This document shows, piece after piece, positions 1-6,877 of a stretch of 10,919 nt of DNA. The notes under the pieces were generated by a model. That model was not told the DNA's origin. It worked only from the letters and a program-made list of their open reading frames with translations, and ran no database searches. The stretch is from PWPR01 sp046542315 (GTDB taxonomy: Bacteria; Bacillota; UBA994; PWPR01), in assembly GCA_046542315.1 (NCBI GenBank), contig JBKHBO010000056.1, forward strand, positions 1 to 10,919. Direction: 5' to 3'. The translations under genes and the position numbers were made by a program. Positions within the stretch are counted from its first letter, which is position 1, and every line of letters starts with the position of its first letter.

Positions 1-76
1 GAACAATTTCCCCTATAGTAATCCAATGCTTGTATAAATCAAAAATATTTTCATTATCAACATTTTTTAATTGCAT
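1..76 (-). CDS. 5' end of an unrecognised gene, cut by the window edge
   Basis: Only the first 25 codons are inside the window. The reading starts MQLKNVDNENIFDLYKHW and stays open to the edge. The ATG at 74-76 is preceded by a clean GGAGG (83-87) six bases upstream, which is the main reason to call it a gene. The fragment is AT-rich and hydrophilic, with no signal peptide. The stretch is too short to identify. Some small acetyltransferases start in a similar way, but that is only an impression. A 15-base palindrome (88-102) lies directly upstream of the ribosome binding site. Confidence 0.6.
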   Translation of the reverse strand, partial: MQLKNVDNENIFDLYKHWITIGEIV

Positions 77-155
77 AAAAAACCTCCGAAAGATGATCTT
101 TCAACTTTATTTAGTGGAACCTAGTCAGTAGCACAGCACAATTGTTCAACCAATA

Positions 156-316
156 TTAAACCTTATATATTCCTAAAGGGATACACTCTGGCTGGATTTT
201 TGATTGAGCAATCGAGATAGCATTGGAAGTAACAAAATTTTTTTGCTCTTCTTTTACTGAAAGATTTATACAATCCCAAAAATTTGATTTTGTAATTTTT
301 TTAATTGGATCCCCAT
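156..316 (-). pseudogene. N-terminal remnant of a polyamine-type GNAT acetyltransferase
   Basis: Read on the minus strand from about 297 down to the TAA at 156-158, one frame gives a recognisable protein start. It contains KKITKSNFWDCINLSV, then EEQKNFVTSNA, then PECIPLGIY. From memory this matches the first ~50 residues of PaiA/BltD-like spermine/spermidine acetyltransferases, where the EEQ..FVASN and QPE..PLGIY segments are conserved. The frame stops right after PLGIYKV, so the whole acetyl-CoA-binding half is missing, and the sequence after the stop no longer resembles the family. An ATG at 314-316 with GA-rich sequence upstream would be a natural start. It is one base out of frame, across a run of seven A (296-302), which suggests a lost A. 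The product would be non-functional. Family assignment is fairly sure; the exact start is not. Confidence 0.65.
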
Positions 317-418
317 ATAACTCTCTCTCTTTAATTATAAATTTTGTTGAAAATTAAAAATTGTGCAAATCTCCCTATCGTAGTTAATGTATGTCTTCAT
401 GTAGGAAAAATCTCTGCA

Positions 419-571
419 CTACTCTTTTCTTTTCCTAACTTCATACATAATAAAGCTACCCATAGTGGCAATAGACAGTATTGGTCCTAACTCTAAGAAG
501 TTCATCCCATCTCCAACAGCAGCTCCAATAACTCCTGTAACTATTGTGACTACAAATGCTAATATTATCAT
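419..571 (-). CDS. Small two-helix membrane protein, unknown function
   Basis: I do not recognise this 50-residue product. It has a hydrophobic helix at about residues 1-18 (IILAFVVTIVTGVIGAAV), a short loop with Asp and Asn (GDGMNFLELG), a second hydrophobic helix at about 29-45, and a basic tail EVRKRKE. This is the layout of a small integral membrane protein with a cytoplasmic C-terminus. The ATG at 569-571 was chosen because GAGG (580-583) sits eight bases upstream. An upstream ATG at 632-634 would add 21 residues (MYYIQMHQIGKIKKLEIEVKK), a charged and possibly helical lead, but it has no good ribosome binding site. The gene follows the MBL hydrolase by about 185 bases on the same strand. 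Holin-like or small stress peptides are possible, but nothing decides it. Confidence 0.5.
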   Translation of the reverse strand: MIILAFVVTIVTGVIGAAVGDGMNFLELGPILSIATMGSFIMYEVRKRKE

Positions 572-579
572 TTTCTTAA

Positions 580-583
580 CCTC
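580..583 (-). promoter_or_regulatory. Ribosome binding site of the small membrane protein
   Basis: GAGG on the minus strand lies eight bases before the ATG at 569-571. It supports the shorter 50-residue form over the 71-residue form, whose ATG at 632-634 has no purine-rich site. Confidence 0.45.
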
Positions 584-755
584 TATCTCTAATTTTTTTA
601 TCTTCCCTATTTGATGCATCTGAATGTAATACATTTCAATATTAAACTCATTTTTATTTACTTTGAGTTATTCAGCTTATTTGCTAATTACTATACTAAG
701 TTTTTAGCTCTCATTGATACATTAATAATATGACTCTCCTAAACTAAGTGGCTTG

Positions 756-1472
756 CTATTTTAAGGGGTAAAGTTTTATATTATCAATTTTATTTATGTT
801 TTTCTCTAAATCCTTTTTCAGAAATGGTTTGCCATGTGAAGGATATATTTTCAAAGGATTATTTTTTAAAATTGTTTTCCAAGATTCTTTATATTCTTCT
901 AAATTTTCTATCCAAATTGTTATCTTACTTAAACTTGGAAATCCATTCATTGCGCTATCACCACAAAACAATGATCTATCTTCAAAAAATATCCCCATAG
1001 AATCTTTAGTGTGCCCAGGTAGATGTAGAATTTTACATGATAGTTTATCTTCAATATTTTTTTGCACAACATCGGTTAAAATAATATATCTGTCTGGCCT
1101 GTTAACCGGTGGAAATTTATGTTCTCCTTTTCCAATTAATTTCATCATATAACAAAATGCTAAAGCTAGATAACTTGTACAACCTCCCTCAAATGAGTTC
1201 TGGCCTATCTTTAGCCTTTGAACAGCCTTCTTATGTAATATGACCTTTGCATCTGAGCGCTTTAATAATTCATCTAAAAACCCAGCATGGTCATCGTGGG
1301 CATGTGTTAAAAATACATATGAAATGTCACTTATTCTTATCTTGTGTTTTCTTAATTTTTTAATAAAGCTTTGAAACTGTTGAGAGTAACCAGTGTCAAT
1401 TAATAGCCATCCCTGATCAAGCTTTATAGCATATGTATTAATTATCTTATTACCAAAATTTACTACTCTCAT
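756..1472 (-). CDS. MBL-fold metallo-hydrolase
   Basis: A 238-residue metallo-beta-lactamase-fold enzyme. All five family motifs are visible: LIDTGY at residues 24-29, the zinc motif THAHDDHAG (HxHxDH at 57-62), the second-metal His in LPGHT (His154), the bridging Asp in CGDS (Asp172) and the C-terminal PSHGK (His213). It should therefore bind two metals and hydrolyse a small ester, lactone or thioester. The substrate cannot be read from the sequence; glyoxalase II-like and lactonase-like members share these motifs. There is no signal peptide, so it is probably cytoplasmic. The frame is open 20 codons further upstream, but AAGGAG (1479-1484) six bases before the ATG at 1470-1472 fixes the start there, and the upstream residues do not look like the family. 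The gene is intact and appears monocistronic or followed only by the small membrane protein. Confidence 0.9.
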   Translation of the reverse strand: MRVVNFGNKIINTYAIKLDQGWLLIDTGYSQQFQSFIKKLRKHKIRISDISYVFLTHAHDDHAGFLDELLKRSDAKVILHKKAVQRLKIGQNSFEGGCTSYLALAFCYMMKLIGKGEHKFPPVNRPDRYIILTDVVQKNIEDKLSCKILHLPGHTKDSMGIFFEDRSLFCGDSAMNGFPSLSKITIWIENLEEYKESWKTILKNNPLKIYPSHGKPFLKKDLEKNINKIDNIKLYPLK

Positions 1473-1478
1473 TCTTCT

Positions 1479-1484
1479 CTCCTT
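1479..1484 (-). promoter_or_regulatory. Ribosome binding site deciding the MBL hydrolase start
   Basis: AAGGAG lies six bases upstream of the ATG at 1470-1472 and inside the longer open frame. It argues that the 20 extra upstream codons are not translated. Confidence 0.7.
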
Positions 1485-1647
1485 CTTAACCTTAAAGCAT
1501 ACAGCTAAAGTGTGTTTTTCATTATTTGACAAATGAAGTGTAAAACATATTGTATTCTACTCTTAATCTTAATTGTACTACATCTTTATGTAAGTATAAA
1601 ATTGTATCTATGCAGCTAGCCACTTATCTCAAATAAATAACTCAATA

Positions 1648-1676
1648 TTGATTTAAAACAGAGAAAATTGTAGAAT
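1648..1676 (+). promoter_or_regulatory. Sigma-A-type promoter upstream of the broken GNAT gene
   Basis: TTGATT (1648-1653) and TAGAAT (1671-1676) are separated by exactly 17 bases. Transcription would start near 1683, about 100 bases before the TTG start of the acetyltransferase, and would run through the TnpB-like remnant. Match by eye only. Confidence 0.45.
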
Positions 1677-1681
1677 AGTGT

Positions 1682-1783
1682 AGATTTATTATTCGATTCG
1701 CTGTCTTTCATGATGCGGCTAGTAAAATACATAAATATTGCATTGAAAATAATAAGTGTACTGAGGTAGTAAAAGGAGATGAT
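1682..1783 (+). pseudogene. tnpB: Possible TnpB (IS605 OrfB) fragment
   Basis: One plus-strand frame reads FHDAASKIHKYCIENN, then KCTEVVKGDD. It lines up without gaps with the TnpB segment I remember as LHKASRxIVxYCIENNIGTIVIGxN. The shared positions are H, A, I, Y-C-I-E-N-N, T and V. Some normally conserved positions (IGT and the following G) are changed, as expected of a decayed piece. The stretch has no start codon. It merges into the ribosome binding site of the next gene, where AAAGGAGAT is read as K-G-D. I see no other part of TnpB and no TnpA or clear insertion-sequence end. The alignment is from memory and only about 30 residues long, so chance resemblance is possible. Confidence 0.4.
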
Positions 1784-1788
1784 TTAAT

Positions 1789-2635
1789 TTGTTTTCATAC
1801 GAATATGTAAAAAATTATATAAACAATACTAGCTTGATCAAGAGTTATTATAGCTTTACTCAAAATATTTTCTCTTTTGAAATGTCTAACTGGAGAGATA
1901 AAGGTTTTTGGCAAGACAACTATATTCCACACTCTTTAGTCTTTGATAATCAAGTCATAGCCAACATTTCAGCCTGTATAATGAACCTCCAGGTCAATGG
2001 TGTCGGAAAAATGCTGTTCAGTTGGTGTGTTGTCAAAGTTTAGAGGGCAAGGTCTTGCAAGAATTTTAATGGAAAAAGTCTTAGATGAGTATAGTGAATA
2101 TCCTATAATCTTTCTATTTGCTAGTGATGATGTGTCTGATTTTTATAAAAAATTTGAGTTTATGAGAATAGGCGAGATTATCCCCTATATCAATGTCGAA
2201 AATAATAACACCCTTAACAAACCAAAAAATATAACTTTAGAATCTGATAAGATTAATGATTTGCTCAATAAAAACACACAATATTCATCAATTATAGATG
2301 CTAGAGGTAATCCAAACATCTACTGGTTCCACTTGCTTTATAGTTTCAAAAATTGCGTTTACTATATACCAGAAAAAGATGTATTATTTATAGCAAAGTA
2401 TAGAGATAATACGGTTGACCTTTATGATGTCATATCAAAAAATAAGATTAAATTCAAAGAAATTGAAAGCTATATTTTGAAAAAGGATATTAATCGAGTT
2501 AATTTCCACTTCACACCAGATTGGTTAGATGTTGGCTACAGTATTTTGCCAAGAGATGATAATGCTTTATATGTATATGGATCGCTAGATACTGATATGA
2601 CTAGAGCTAGATTTCCTAAAACTAGCACAACATAA
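1789..2635 (+). pseudogene. GNAT-family N-acetyltransferase, frameshifted
   Basis: Two overlapping plus-strand frames together make one acetyltransferase of about 280 codons. The first (1789-2043) starts at a TTG with GGAG (1775-1778) ten bases upstream and ends in VNGVGK. The second continues with KFRGQGLARILMEKVL, the acetyl-CoA pyrophosphate loop (RGxGLA), then DVSDFYKKFEF, typical of a GNAT beta5-alpha4 region, and a C-terminal domain ending at TAA 2633-2635. Between them the best family reading needs a middle frame giving NAVQL. This implies a base lost in the A-run at 2007-2011 and another in the GG at 2024-2025. The usual T-x-P before K-F-R-G is also missing, so a small in-frame deletion is likely. 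Because the damage hits the cofactor loop, the product is probably inactive. Substrate is unknown. Confidence 0.8.
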
Positions 2636-2712
2636 TATATAAAGAGATCTGTCATCACAATCTATATTTTTTAATATGATTTCTAATTAAGAAAAGAATA
2701 TTTATAAAAAAT

Positions 2713-2751
2713 ACCCTCTAAAGATAGATACCAGACCTAACTTTGGAGGGT
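2713..2751 (-). terminator. Intrinsic terminator after the DUF305 gene
   Basis: ACCCTCTAAAG (2713-2723) pairs with CTTTGGAGGGT (2741-2751) over 11 positions, with one G-U pair and a 17-base loop. On the minus strand the stem is followed by ATTTTTTATAAA, a proper U-tract. It lies about 70 bases after the DUF305 stop. On the plus strand no T-run follows, so it acts mainly on the minus strand. Confidence 0.7.
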
Positions 2752-2822
2752 TGATTCATCGTTTATTATAATTTGAGAATTAATTAATAAATTATGCAAA
2801 AAGACACAAAATACATTCATAG

Positions 2823-3269
2823 TTACTTGTCAAGTTCTTCAATTAAATCTTTCATTTCTTCAATTTCTCTACGCTGTGCCTCAATTATTTCTTCAGCAAG
2901 TTCCCTAACTCTTGGGTCTGTTAGTTCTGCACGTTCACTAGTTAAAATTGCAACAGAGTGGTGTGGTATCATGGCCTTCATGTAATCCACATCATCTACT
3001 AGCATTTGACTTCTTACCAAAAATAAAGAAATACTAAAAATAACTATACTACTTAAAACAATTCCAATATTCAACTTAGTATTTTTTAGCATATGAGTCA
3101 TAAAAGCTAGCATAATAATAGCCATTGTAGCACCCATCAATATAGCCATATAGAGTCTTGTTTCACTAAAGATTACATGCCCAGATTCAAAAGTCGTCAA
3201 ATAATTAAACACATACATTGTAATAGTAGACACAATGATCATACCAAAAAATTTGTAATAGTTTTTCAC
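2823..3269 (-). CDS. DUF305 domain membrane protein
   Basis: A 148-residue protein with three N-terminal hydrophobic helices (about residues 8-23, 40-56 and 65-86) and a soluble C-terminal DUF305 helical segment. The key segment is YMKAMIPHHSVAILTSER, with the paired His of the family, followed by RVRELAEEIIEAQRREIEEM. DUF305 proteins are ferritin-like helical proteins often found beside copper or other metal-resistance genes. The His pair and acidic positions suggest metal binding outside the membrane, but no enzyme activity is established here. The GTG at 3267-3269 is preferred: AAAGGAGG (3278-3285) lies eight bases upstream and the family usually begins with a short lead to FGM. An ATG at 3309-3311 in the same frame has no such site. 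No metal regulator or pump is beside it. The gene has its own promoter and terminator. Confidence 0.88.
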   Translation of the reverse strand: MKNYYKFFGMIIVSTITMYVFNYLTTFESGHVIFSETRLYMAILMGATMAIIMLAFMTHMLKNTKLNIGIVLSSIVIFSISLFLVRSQMLVDDVDYMKAMIPHHSVAILTSERAELTDPRVRELAEEIIEAQRREIEEMKDLIEELDK

Positions 3270-3277
3270 AGTATTAT

Positions 3278-3285
3278 CCTCCTTT
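3278..3285 (-). promoter_or_regulatory. Ribosome binding site deciding a GTG start
   Basis: AAAGGAGG on the minus strand is eight bases before the GTG at 3267-3269. It is a near-perfect site and lies inside the longer open frame, so the 14 upstream codons are leader. Confidence 0.7.
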
Positions 3286-3333
3286 ATATTCACCAAAGCA
3301 TCAATTGTCAAATATCTACAAAAGATGGTGCAC

Positions 3334-3361
3334 CTTATAAATGTCTATCTATTTTTTACAA
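3334..3361 (-). promoter_or_regulatory. Probable promoter of the DUF305 gene
   Basis: On the minus strand TTGTAA (3356-3361) and TATAAG (3334-3339) are 16 bases apart. Transcription would start near 3327 and leave a leader of about 57 bases. I looked for a CopY-type operator (TACAnnTGTA) near it and found none. Confidence 0.4.
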
Positions 3362-3721
3362 GTTCCCAACTAATGTCTCACTTCAATTATACATAACAAT
3401 GAGTATTTGTAATAATAGTTGCAGCTTTTACACAAAAAACCAAAAAATTACCAATTCAGCATCTAAGAGAGCAATCTGATACAAACTAGCACATTATAAA
3501 AATATTTCACCCTTTAGACTTGTGTAATTTATTGATTGCACTATTAATTTATTTTTCGCACAAACTAAGTTGTTTTAGTACTTTACTTATTTCTGTTTTA
3601 TACTTCTGTCTTTAATTAGCCAGTTCTTAATTAGGCAGATGTGACCCTTATATCAAATTAGATCAATATATTTTAACAATTTTTTACATTGTTTTAAAAA
3701 TCAGTTGTAATCACTTTTTAA
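3362..3721. other. AT-rich intergenic region without a gene
   Basis: About 360 bases between the DUF305 promoter and the end of the SulP pseudogene. All six frames are short or broken. A minus-strand frame ending KTEISKVLKQLSLCEK has no start codon or ribosome binding site, and I do not call it. The region holds one imperfect tandem repeat (listed separately) and weak AT-only stem-loops. It may be decayed sequence. Confidence 0.5.
3612..3638. repeat. Imperfect 12-base direct repeat, 15-base period
   Basis: TTAATTAGCCAG (3612-3623) and TTAATTAGGCAG (3627-3638) differ at one base and are separated by three bases. There is no gene close enough to suggest an operator. Its meaning is unknown. Confidence 0.4.
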
Positions 3722-5511
3722 TTAATCAATTATCCTAGGATTTGAACGATCTGCAATCCAAGTTTCTGCATGAGCGTATGCTTTTTACATAGCTTCACGA
3801 AGGACATCCGAAGCTTCGAAATATTCAACCTCTGTGCCTTCTTCGAGTTTTCCACTGGCCTCAAGATAACGCAACTGATCACTATCAAGCCCACTGAGAT
3901 ATAGTTTTCCTCCAGCCTGCTCCAATTCTTCAGTGTATTCATCCAATACATCAATCAATGTTGCACCCATTTCAGGTTGATTTCGTAGTCGAATAATAAC
4001 TACTGGATTTCTAGCATTTCCAACTCTAGACAGTTTATCTAAAAGAGTTTGTGCTCCAGCAAAAAACAAGCTCTCCTCCACAGAAACCACCATAGGATCT
4101 TCTCCTAAAGGGATGAATTCCGGAAGCGGGATTACCACTATAAGTCCCTGATCATTCTTGATCAAATGAACAACTGTAATATCGTTGTCACTCTGGATAA
4201 AATGCATGACGATGGTTAAACCACACCAACAGTCATCGCTATTGGAATAGAAAAAATCAGCATGCACAGTATAGTGGCAGTAAAGCTAAGGACAGAATGT
4301 TACCCACTCCTCAAAATGGAAATCACATCCCTCATATTAACTGCACCAATCCTTGCCATTAAGATAGGTGCTGTCGGGGAAGGCATGGGTATTTGTTCCA
4401 CAAAAGAAGAGAACATTATCACGATACCCATCATCCAAAATCCTGTTAGGATTGAAGCTAGCCTAGATTTGACAGCCATTGTCATATTAAGCGCTGTAGG
4501 TCCGACCGATCCGCCAACAGGTATGCCTGATAGTAACCCTGTTGTCACACTAGCTGCACCTTGTGCAATCATGTCACGTGATACTTTAATAGGGGTACCA
4601 TCTGGATTTTCCGTCATCTGGCTTATACCCATTCCCTGAATCGCGATTACAACTGCCATAGTAAATGCAGAAAACACCAGTTCTGGAGTAAAGATTGAAA
4701 AACTTGGAATGCTGAGCTGGGGTAATCCACGTGGGATTGAGCTAATATCCTGGACTATCTCCACAGACCCAAATTCGAAAAAGTAAACTATAAGCGAACC
4801 GAGTAGAATAGCGATTGCTGATGAGAAAGACTTCAATATAGCGACCCTATGCAAAAGAAGCATAACTACAAGCGTTAGGACCCTATAAAAACAGACTCCC
4901 CGTTCTATTCAGAAATGTGGGTGATGGTATCAACAAATGCCATGACTGCATTGGATCCTTCAGCTTCATAACCAATAAAAGGAGACAATTGACTTAGAAG
5001 CAGTAATACTCCAACATCATATAAAAAACCTCTCATCACTGAATAGGAAATGTATTTGCGAAGCCTTCCAAGCCTCAACAAACCAAAAATAATAAGGAAC
5101 ACTCCTGCCATCAAAACAAGTGAAAATAGACTAGGTAATTTCTGAGGTTAAGGTATTAGAGCAATAGCTTGCCCAGCCATTATCGCAGATGCTACAGTTA
5201 CGCCTACCATCATAAGTTGTGAACTAGATATCAAACCGCCTACTATAGGCGCAACGATTGTCGAATATAATCCAAAAATAGGATTAGCCCCTACTATAAT
5301 GAGGTTGCCATACTATCCGGAACGTTAGATATACCATTTACTAAGCTCGCCATTACATCTGCGACTAGATCACTTTTAGGTTTGGATGTCGATCCTTTTA
5401 TTTGATCTGTTTGTACCTTTTGGGCATCTCTCATACTTACTCCTGTCAAATACTCATCAGGAGCTCCAACGCCTCCCTGATAGGTTGCGCTTTTGCTTTT
5501 TTTGTACTCAT
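3722..5511 (-). pseudogene. SulP-family anion transporter with STAS domain, decayed
   Basis: Stitching the frames gives an almost complete SulP permease of roughly 595 codons. In order it has an N-terminal lead, SNVPDSMA, NPIFGLYSTIVAP, FGLLRLGRL with SVMRGFL, then GIPVGGSVGPTALN and RSG/HSVLSFTATI. It ends in a C-terminal STAS domain (about 3790-4110) and a tail ending at TAA 3722-3724. The family imports sulfate, bicarbonate or related anions across the inner membrane. It is inactivated by stops at 5148-5150, 4905-4907, 4300-4302 and 3785-3787. Single-base losses are inferred near 5305, in the GGG at 4881-4883 and in the GG at 4221-4222, and probably in the seven-A run at 5497-5503. The start is taken as ATG 5509-5511 behind GGTGATC. 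An inner ATG at 5432-5434 behind AGGAG is the alternative. It is richer in G+C than its neighbours: hand counts of three 60-base lines gave 43-55%. Confidence 0.9.
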
Positions 5512-5590
5512 ATGATCACCATTTCCTTTTCCGTCATCTTAAAGATCTTTGTTAGCCTAATGAAATGTTCATTATCTTATCTATATCATT

Positions 5591-5618
5591 ACTATAATTA
5601 AATCTCAGATAACTACAA
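5591..5618 (-). promoter_or_regulatory. Possible promoter of the SulP pseudogene
   Basis: On the minus strand TTGTAG (5613-5618) and TATAGT (5591-5596) are 16 bases apart, just after the stop codon of the rRNA methyltransferase. Transcription would start near 5584, about 73 bases before the presumed start codon. The match is fair but this AT-rich gap makes chance hits likely. Confidence 0.3.
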
Positions 5619-5622
5619 ATCT

Positions 5623-6819
5623 TTATTTCTCTATTTTAGATAGCAATGCTACAGTCTCAACGTGTGTTGTGTATGGAAACATATCAACTGGTTGTATTAT
5701 TTTTACTTGATATCCTCTTTTATTAAGATAGTTAATATCTCTTGATTGAGTTTCAGGATTACATGATACATAAACTATTTTTTTTGGTTTCGTTTTTATT
5801 AAACTTGATAAAAAATTTTCATCACTTCCTTCTCTTGGTGGATCTAAGAAAACAATATCAAAAGTTTCACCATTTTCAGCAGCTTTTAGCATAAAATCTC
5901 CAGCATCATCTTTAAAGAATTTAACATTATTAATTCTATTTTTCTGAGCATTCTTTATTGAATCATATACAGCTTGACCATTTAGCTCAACTCCAATAAC
6001 TTCTTTAGCATATTTACTAGCTATAAGTCCAATAGTTCCAATTCCACTGTAAGCATCAAATATAATGTCATCAGGCTTAATATCAGCGATTTCTATAGCT
6101 TTCTCATATAATTTTTCTGCTTGTACGGGATTAACTTGGTAAAATGATTGCGGAGAAATTCTAAAAGTCAATCCGCAAAGCTCATCTTCTATATAACCTT
6201 TTCCTCTTAATGTTCTCTCATCATAACCTAAGACTATGCTTGTATCTCTATCATTAATATTTTGAACTATCGTAGTTATTTCAGGGTGCTTTTTCATTAA
6301 TGATTTAGTAAACTTATTTCTTGATGGAAAAAAATCACTAGCAACTACAAAAACCACTAATATTTCTCCTGTTTTATAGCCAGTTCTAATTAGAACATGT
6401 CTGAACAAACCAGTTCCTTTATCTTCATCAAATATTTCAATTCGTGATTTATTCAGCATTTTTGTGATGGTATTAATAATTTCATTAGCTTTTTCATTCT
6501 GTATCATACAATTATTAATATTTACTACTTTATGAGAGCTTCTTTGATAGAGACCTGAAATAACTCTCTTATTAGCCACACTAAATGTAGCATGGACCTT
6601 ATTACGATAATTATTAGGATTATCCATTCTTATTATAGGTTTTACTTCACCATATTGTCCTAAAAGCAACTCTGTCTTCACTTGCTTGTATCTCAGCTGA
6701 TCTCCATATGATAGTTCCTGCAAGTCACACCCTCCGCAAATATATGCGTATGGACAACTTGGTTTAGATTTATTACTTTTTACTATCTTGCTTAACTCGT
6801 TATATATATTATTATCCAT
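5623..6819 (-). CDS. rlmD: 23S rRNA (uracil-C5)-methyltransferase, RlmD/RumA type
   Basis: A 398-residue SAM-dependent RNA m5U methyltransferase. The iron-sulfur cluster cysteines have the RumA spacing: Cys22-x5-Cys28-x2-Cys31 and Cys104. The central beta-barrel/RNA-contact part includes FRISPQSFYQVN (219-230). The SAM-binding loop is DAYSGIGTIG (255-264), DPPR is at 326-329, the catalytic nucleophile is Cys353 in VSCNPET and the general base is Glu388 in HVETVALL. All catalytic residues are present. It is short at the N-terminus: the cluster begins at residue 22, so the TRAM domain of classical RumA is absent. In Firmicutes such enzymes can modify one or both of U747 and U1939, and the target cannot be told here. 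GGAGG lies six bases before the ATG. The gene follows the pncB terminator by only a few bases, so it relies on readthrough or on a promoter I could not identify. Confidence 0.9.
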   Translation of the reverse strand: MDNNIYNELSKIVKSNKSKPSCPYAYICGGCDLQELSYGDQLRYKQVKTELLLGQYGEVKPIIRMDNPNNYRNKVHATFSVANKRVISGLYQRSSHKVVNINNCMIQNEKANEIINTITKMLNKSRIEIFDEDKGTGLFRHVLIRTGYKTGEILVVFVVASDFFPSRNKFTKSLMKKHPEITTIVQNINDRDTSIVLGYDERTLRGKGYIEDELCGLTFRISPQSFYQVNPVQAEKLYEKAIEIADIKPDDIIFDAYSGIGTIGLIASKYAKEVIGVELNGQAVYDSIKNAQKNRINNVKFFKDDAGDFMLKAAENGETFDIVFLDPPREGSDENFLSSLIKTKPKKIVYVSCNPETQSRDINYLNKRGYQVKIIQPVDMFPYTTHVETVALLSKIEK

Positions 6820-6839
6820 CTTAGTCCTCCCTAAAATTA

Positions 6840-6866
6840 AATTAGTGAGTTACAAACTCACTAATT
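6840..6866 (-). terminator. Intrinsic terminator between pncB and the rRNA methyltransferase
   Basis: A perfect stem pairs 6840-6850 with 6856-6866 (core ATTAGTGAGT / ACTCACTAAT) around a five-base loop. On the minus strand it is followed by TTAATTTTA. It starts 11 bases after the pncB stop codon and ends just before the ribosome binding site of the next gene. It probably closes the NAD-salvage operon. Confidence 0.75.
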
Positions 6867-6877
6867 AATAATTTCTG

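Noticed and set aside
88..102. 15-base palindrome GAAAGAT-G-ATCTTTC just upstream of the first ribosome binding site
   Set aside because: It is perfect but AT-rich and single, with no known operator match and almost none of its gene visible; too little to call an operator.
419..634. Longer 71-residue form of the small membrane protein
   Set aside because: The upstream ATG lacks a ribosome binding site; the ATG at 569-571 has GAGG at good spacing. The longer form is kept as an alternative only.
796..1152. Plus-strand frame of 118 codons antisense to the MBL hydrolase
   Set aside because: It mirrors a clearly real gene and resembles no family; the same applies to plus-strand frames at 4262-4639, 8811-9038, 10335-10520 and 10728-10913.
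2794..2985. Plus-strand frame antisense to the DUF305 gene, and another at 3177-3479
   Set aside because: No ribosome binding site, serine-rich or low-complexity shadow products opposite a recognised domain.
3584..3660. Minus-strand frame ending KTEISKVLKQLSLCEK
   Set aside because: No start codon or ribosome binding site, and part of it is made by the short direct repeat; no family recognised.
3675..3693. AACAAT/ATTGTT stem-loop downstream of the SulP pseudogene
   Set aside because: Six A/T-rich pairs without a U-tract on the minus strand; not a convincing terminator.
3730..3954. Minus-strand 74-codon frame at the end of the SulP pseudogene
   Set aside because: It is an alternative frame over the STAS-coding region; the SulP frame itself continues past its stop to 3722 with sensible residues.
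5386..5601. Plus-strand 71-codon frame opposite the SulP start
   Set aside because: Low-complexity product with no ribosome binding site, antisense to the SulP N-terminal frame and its leader.
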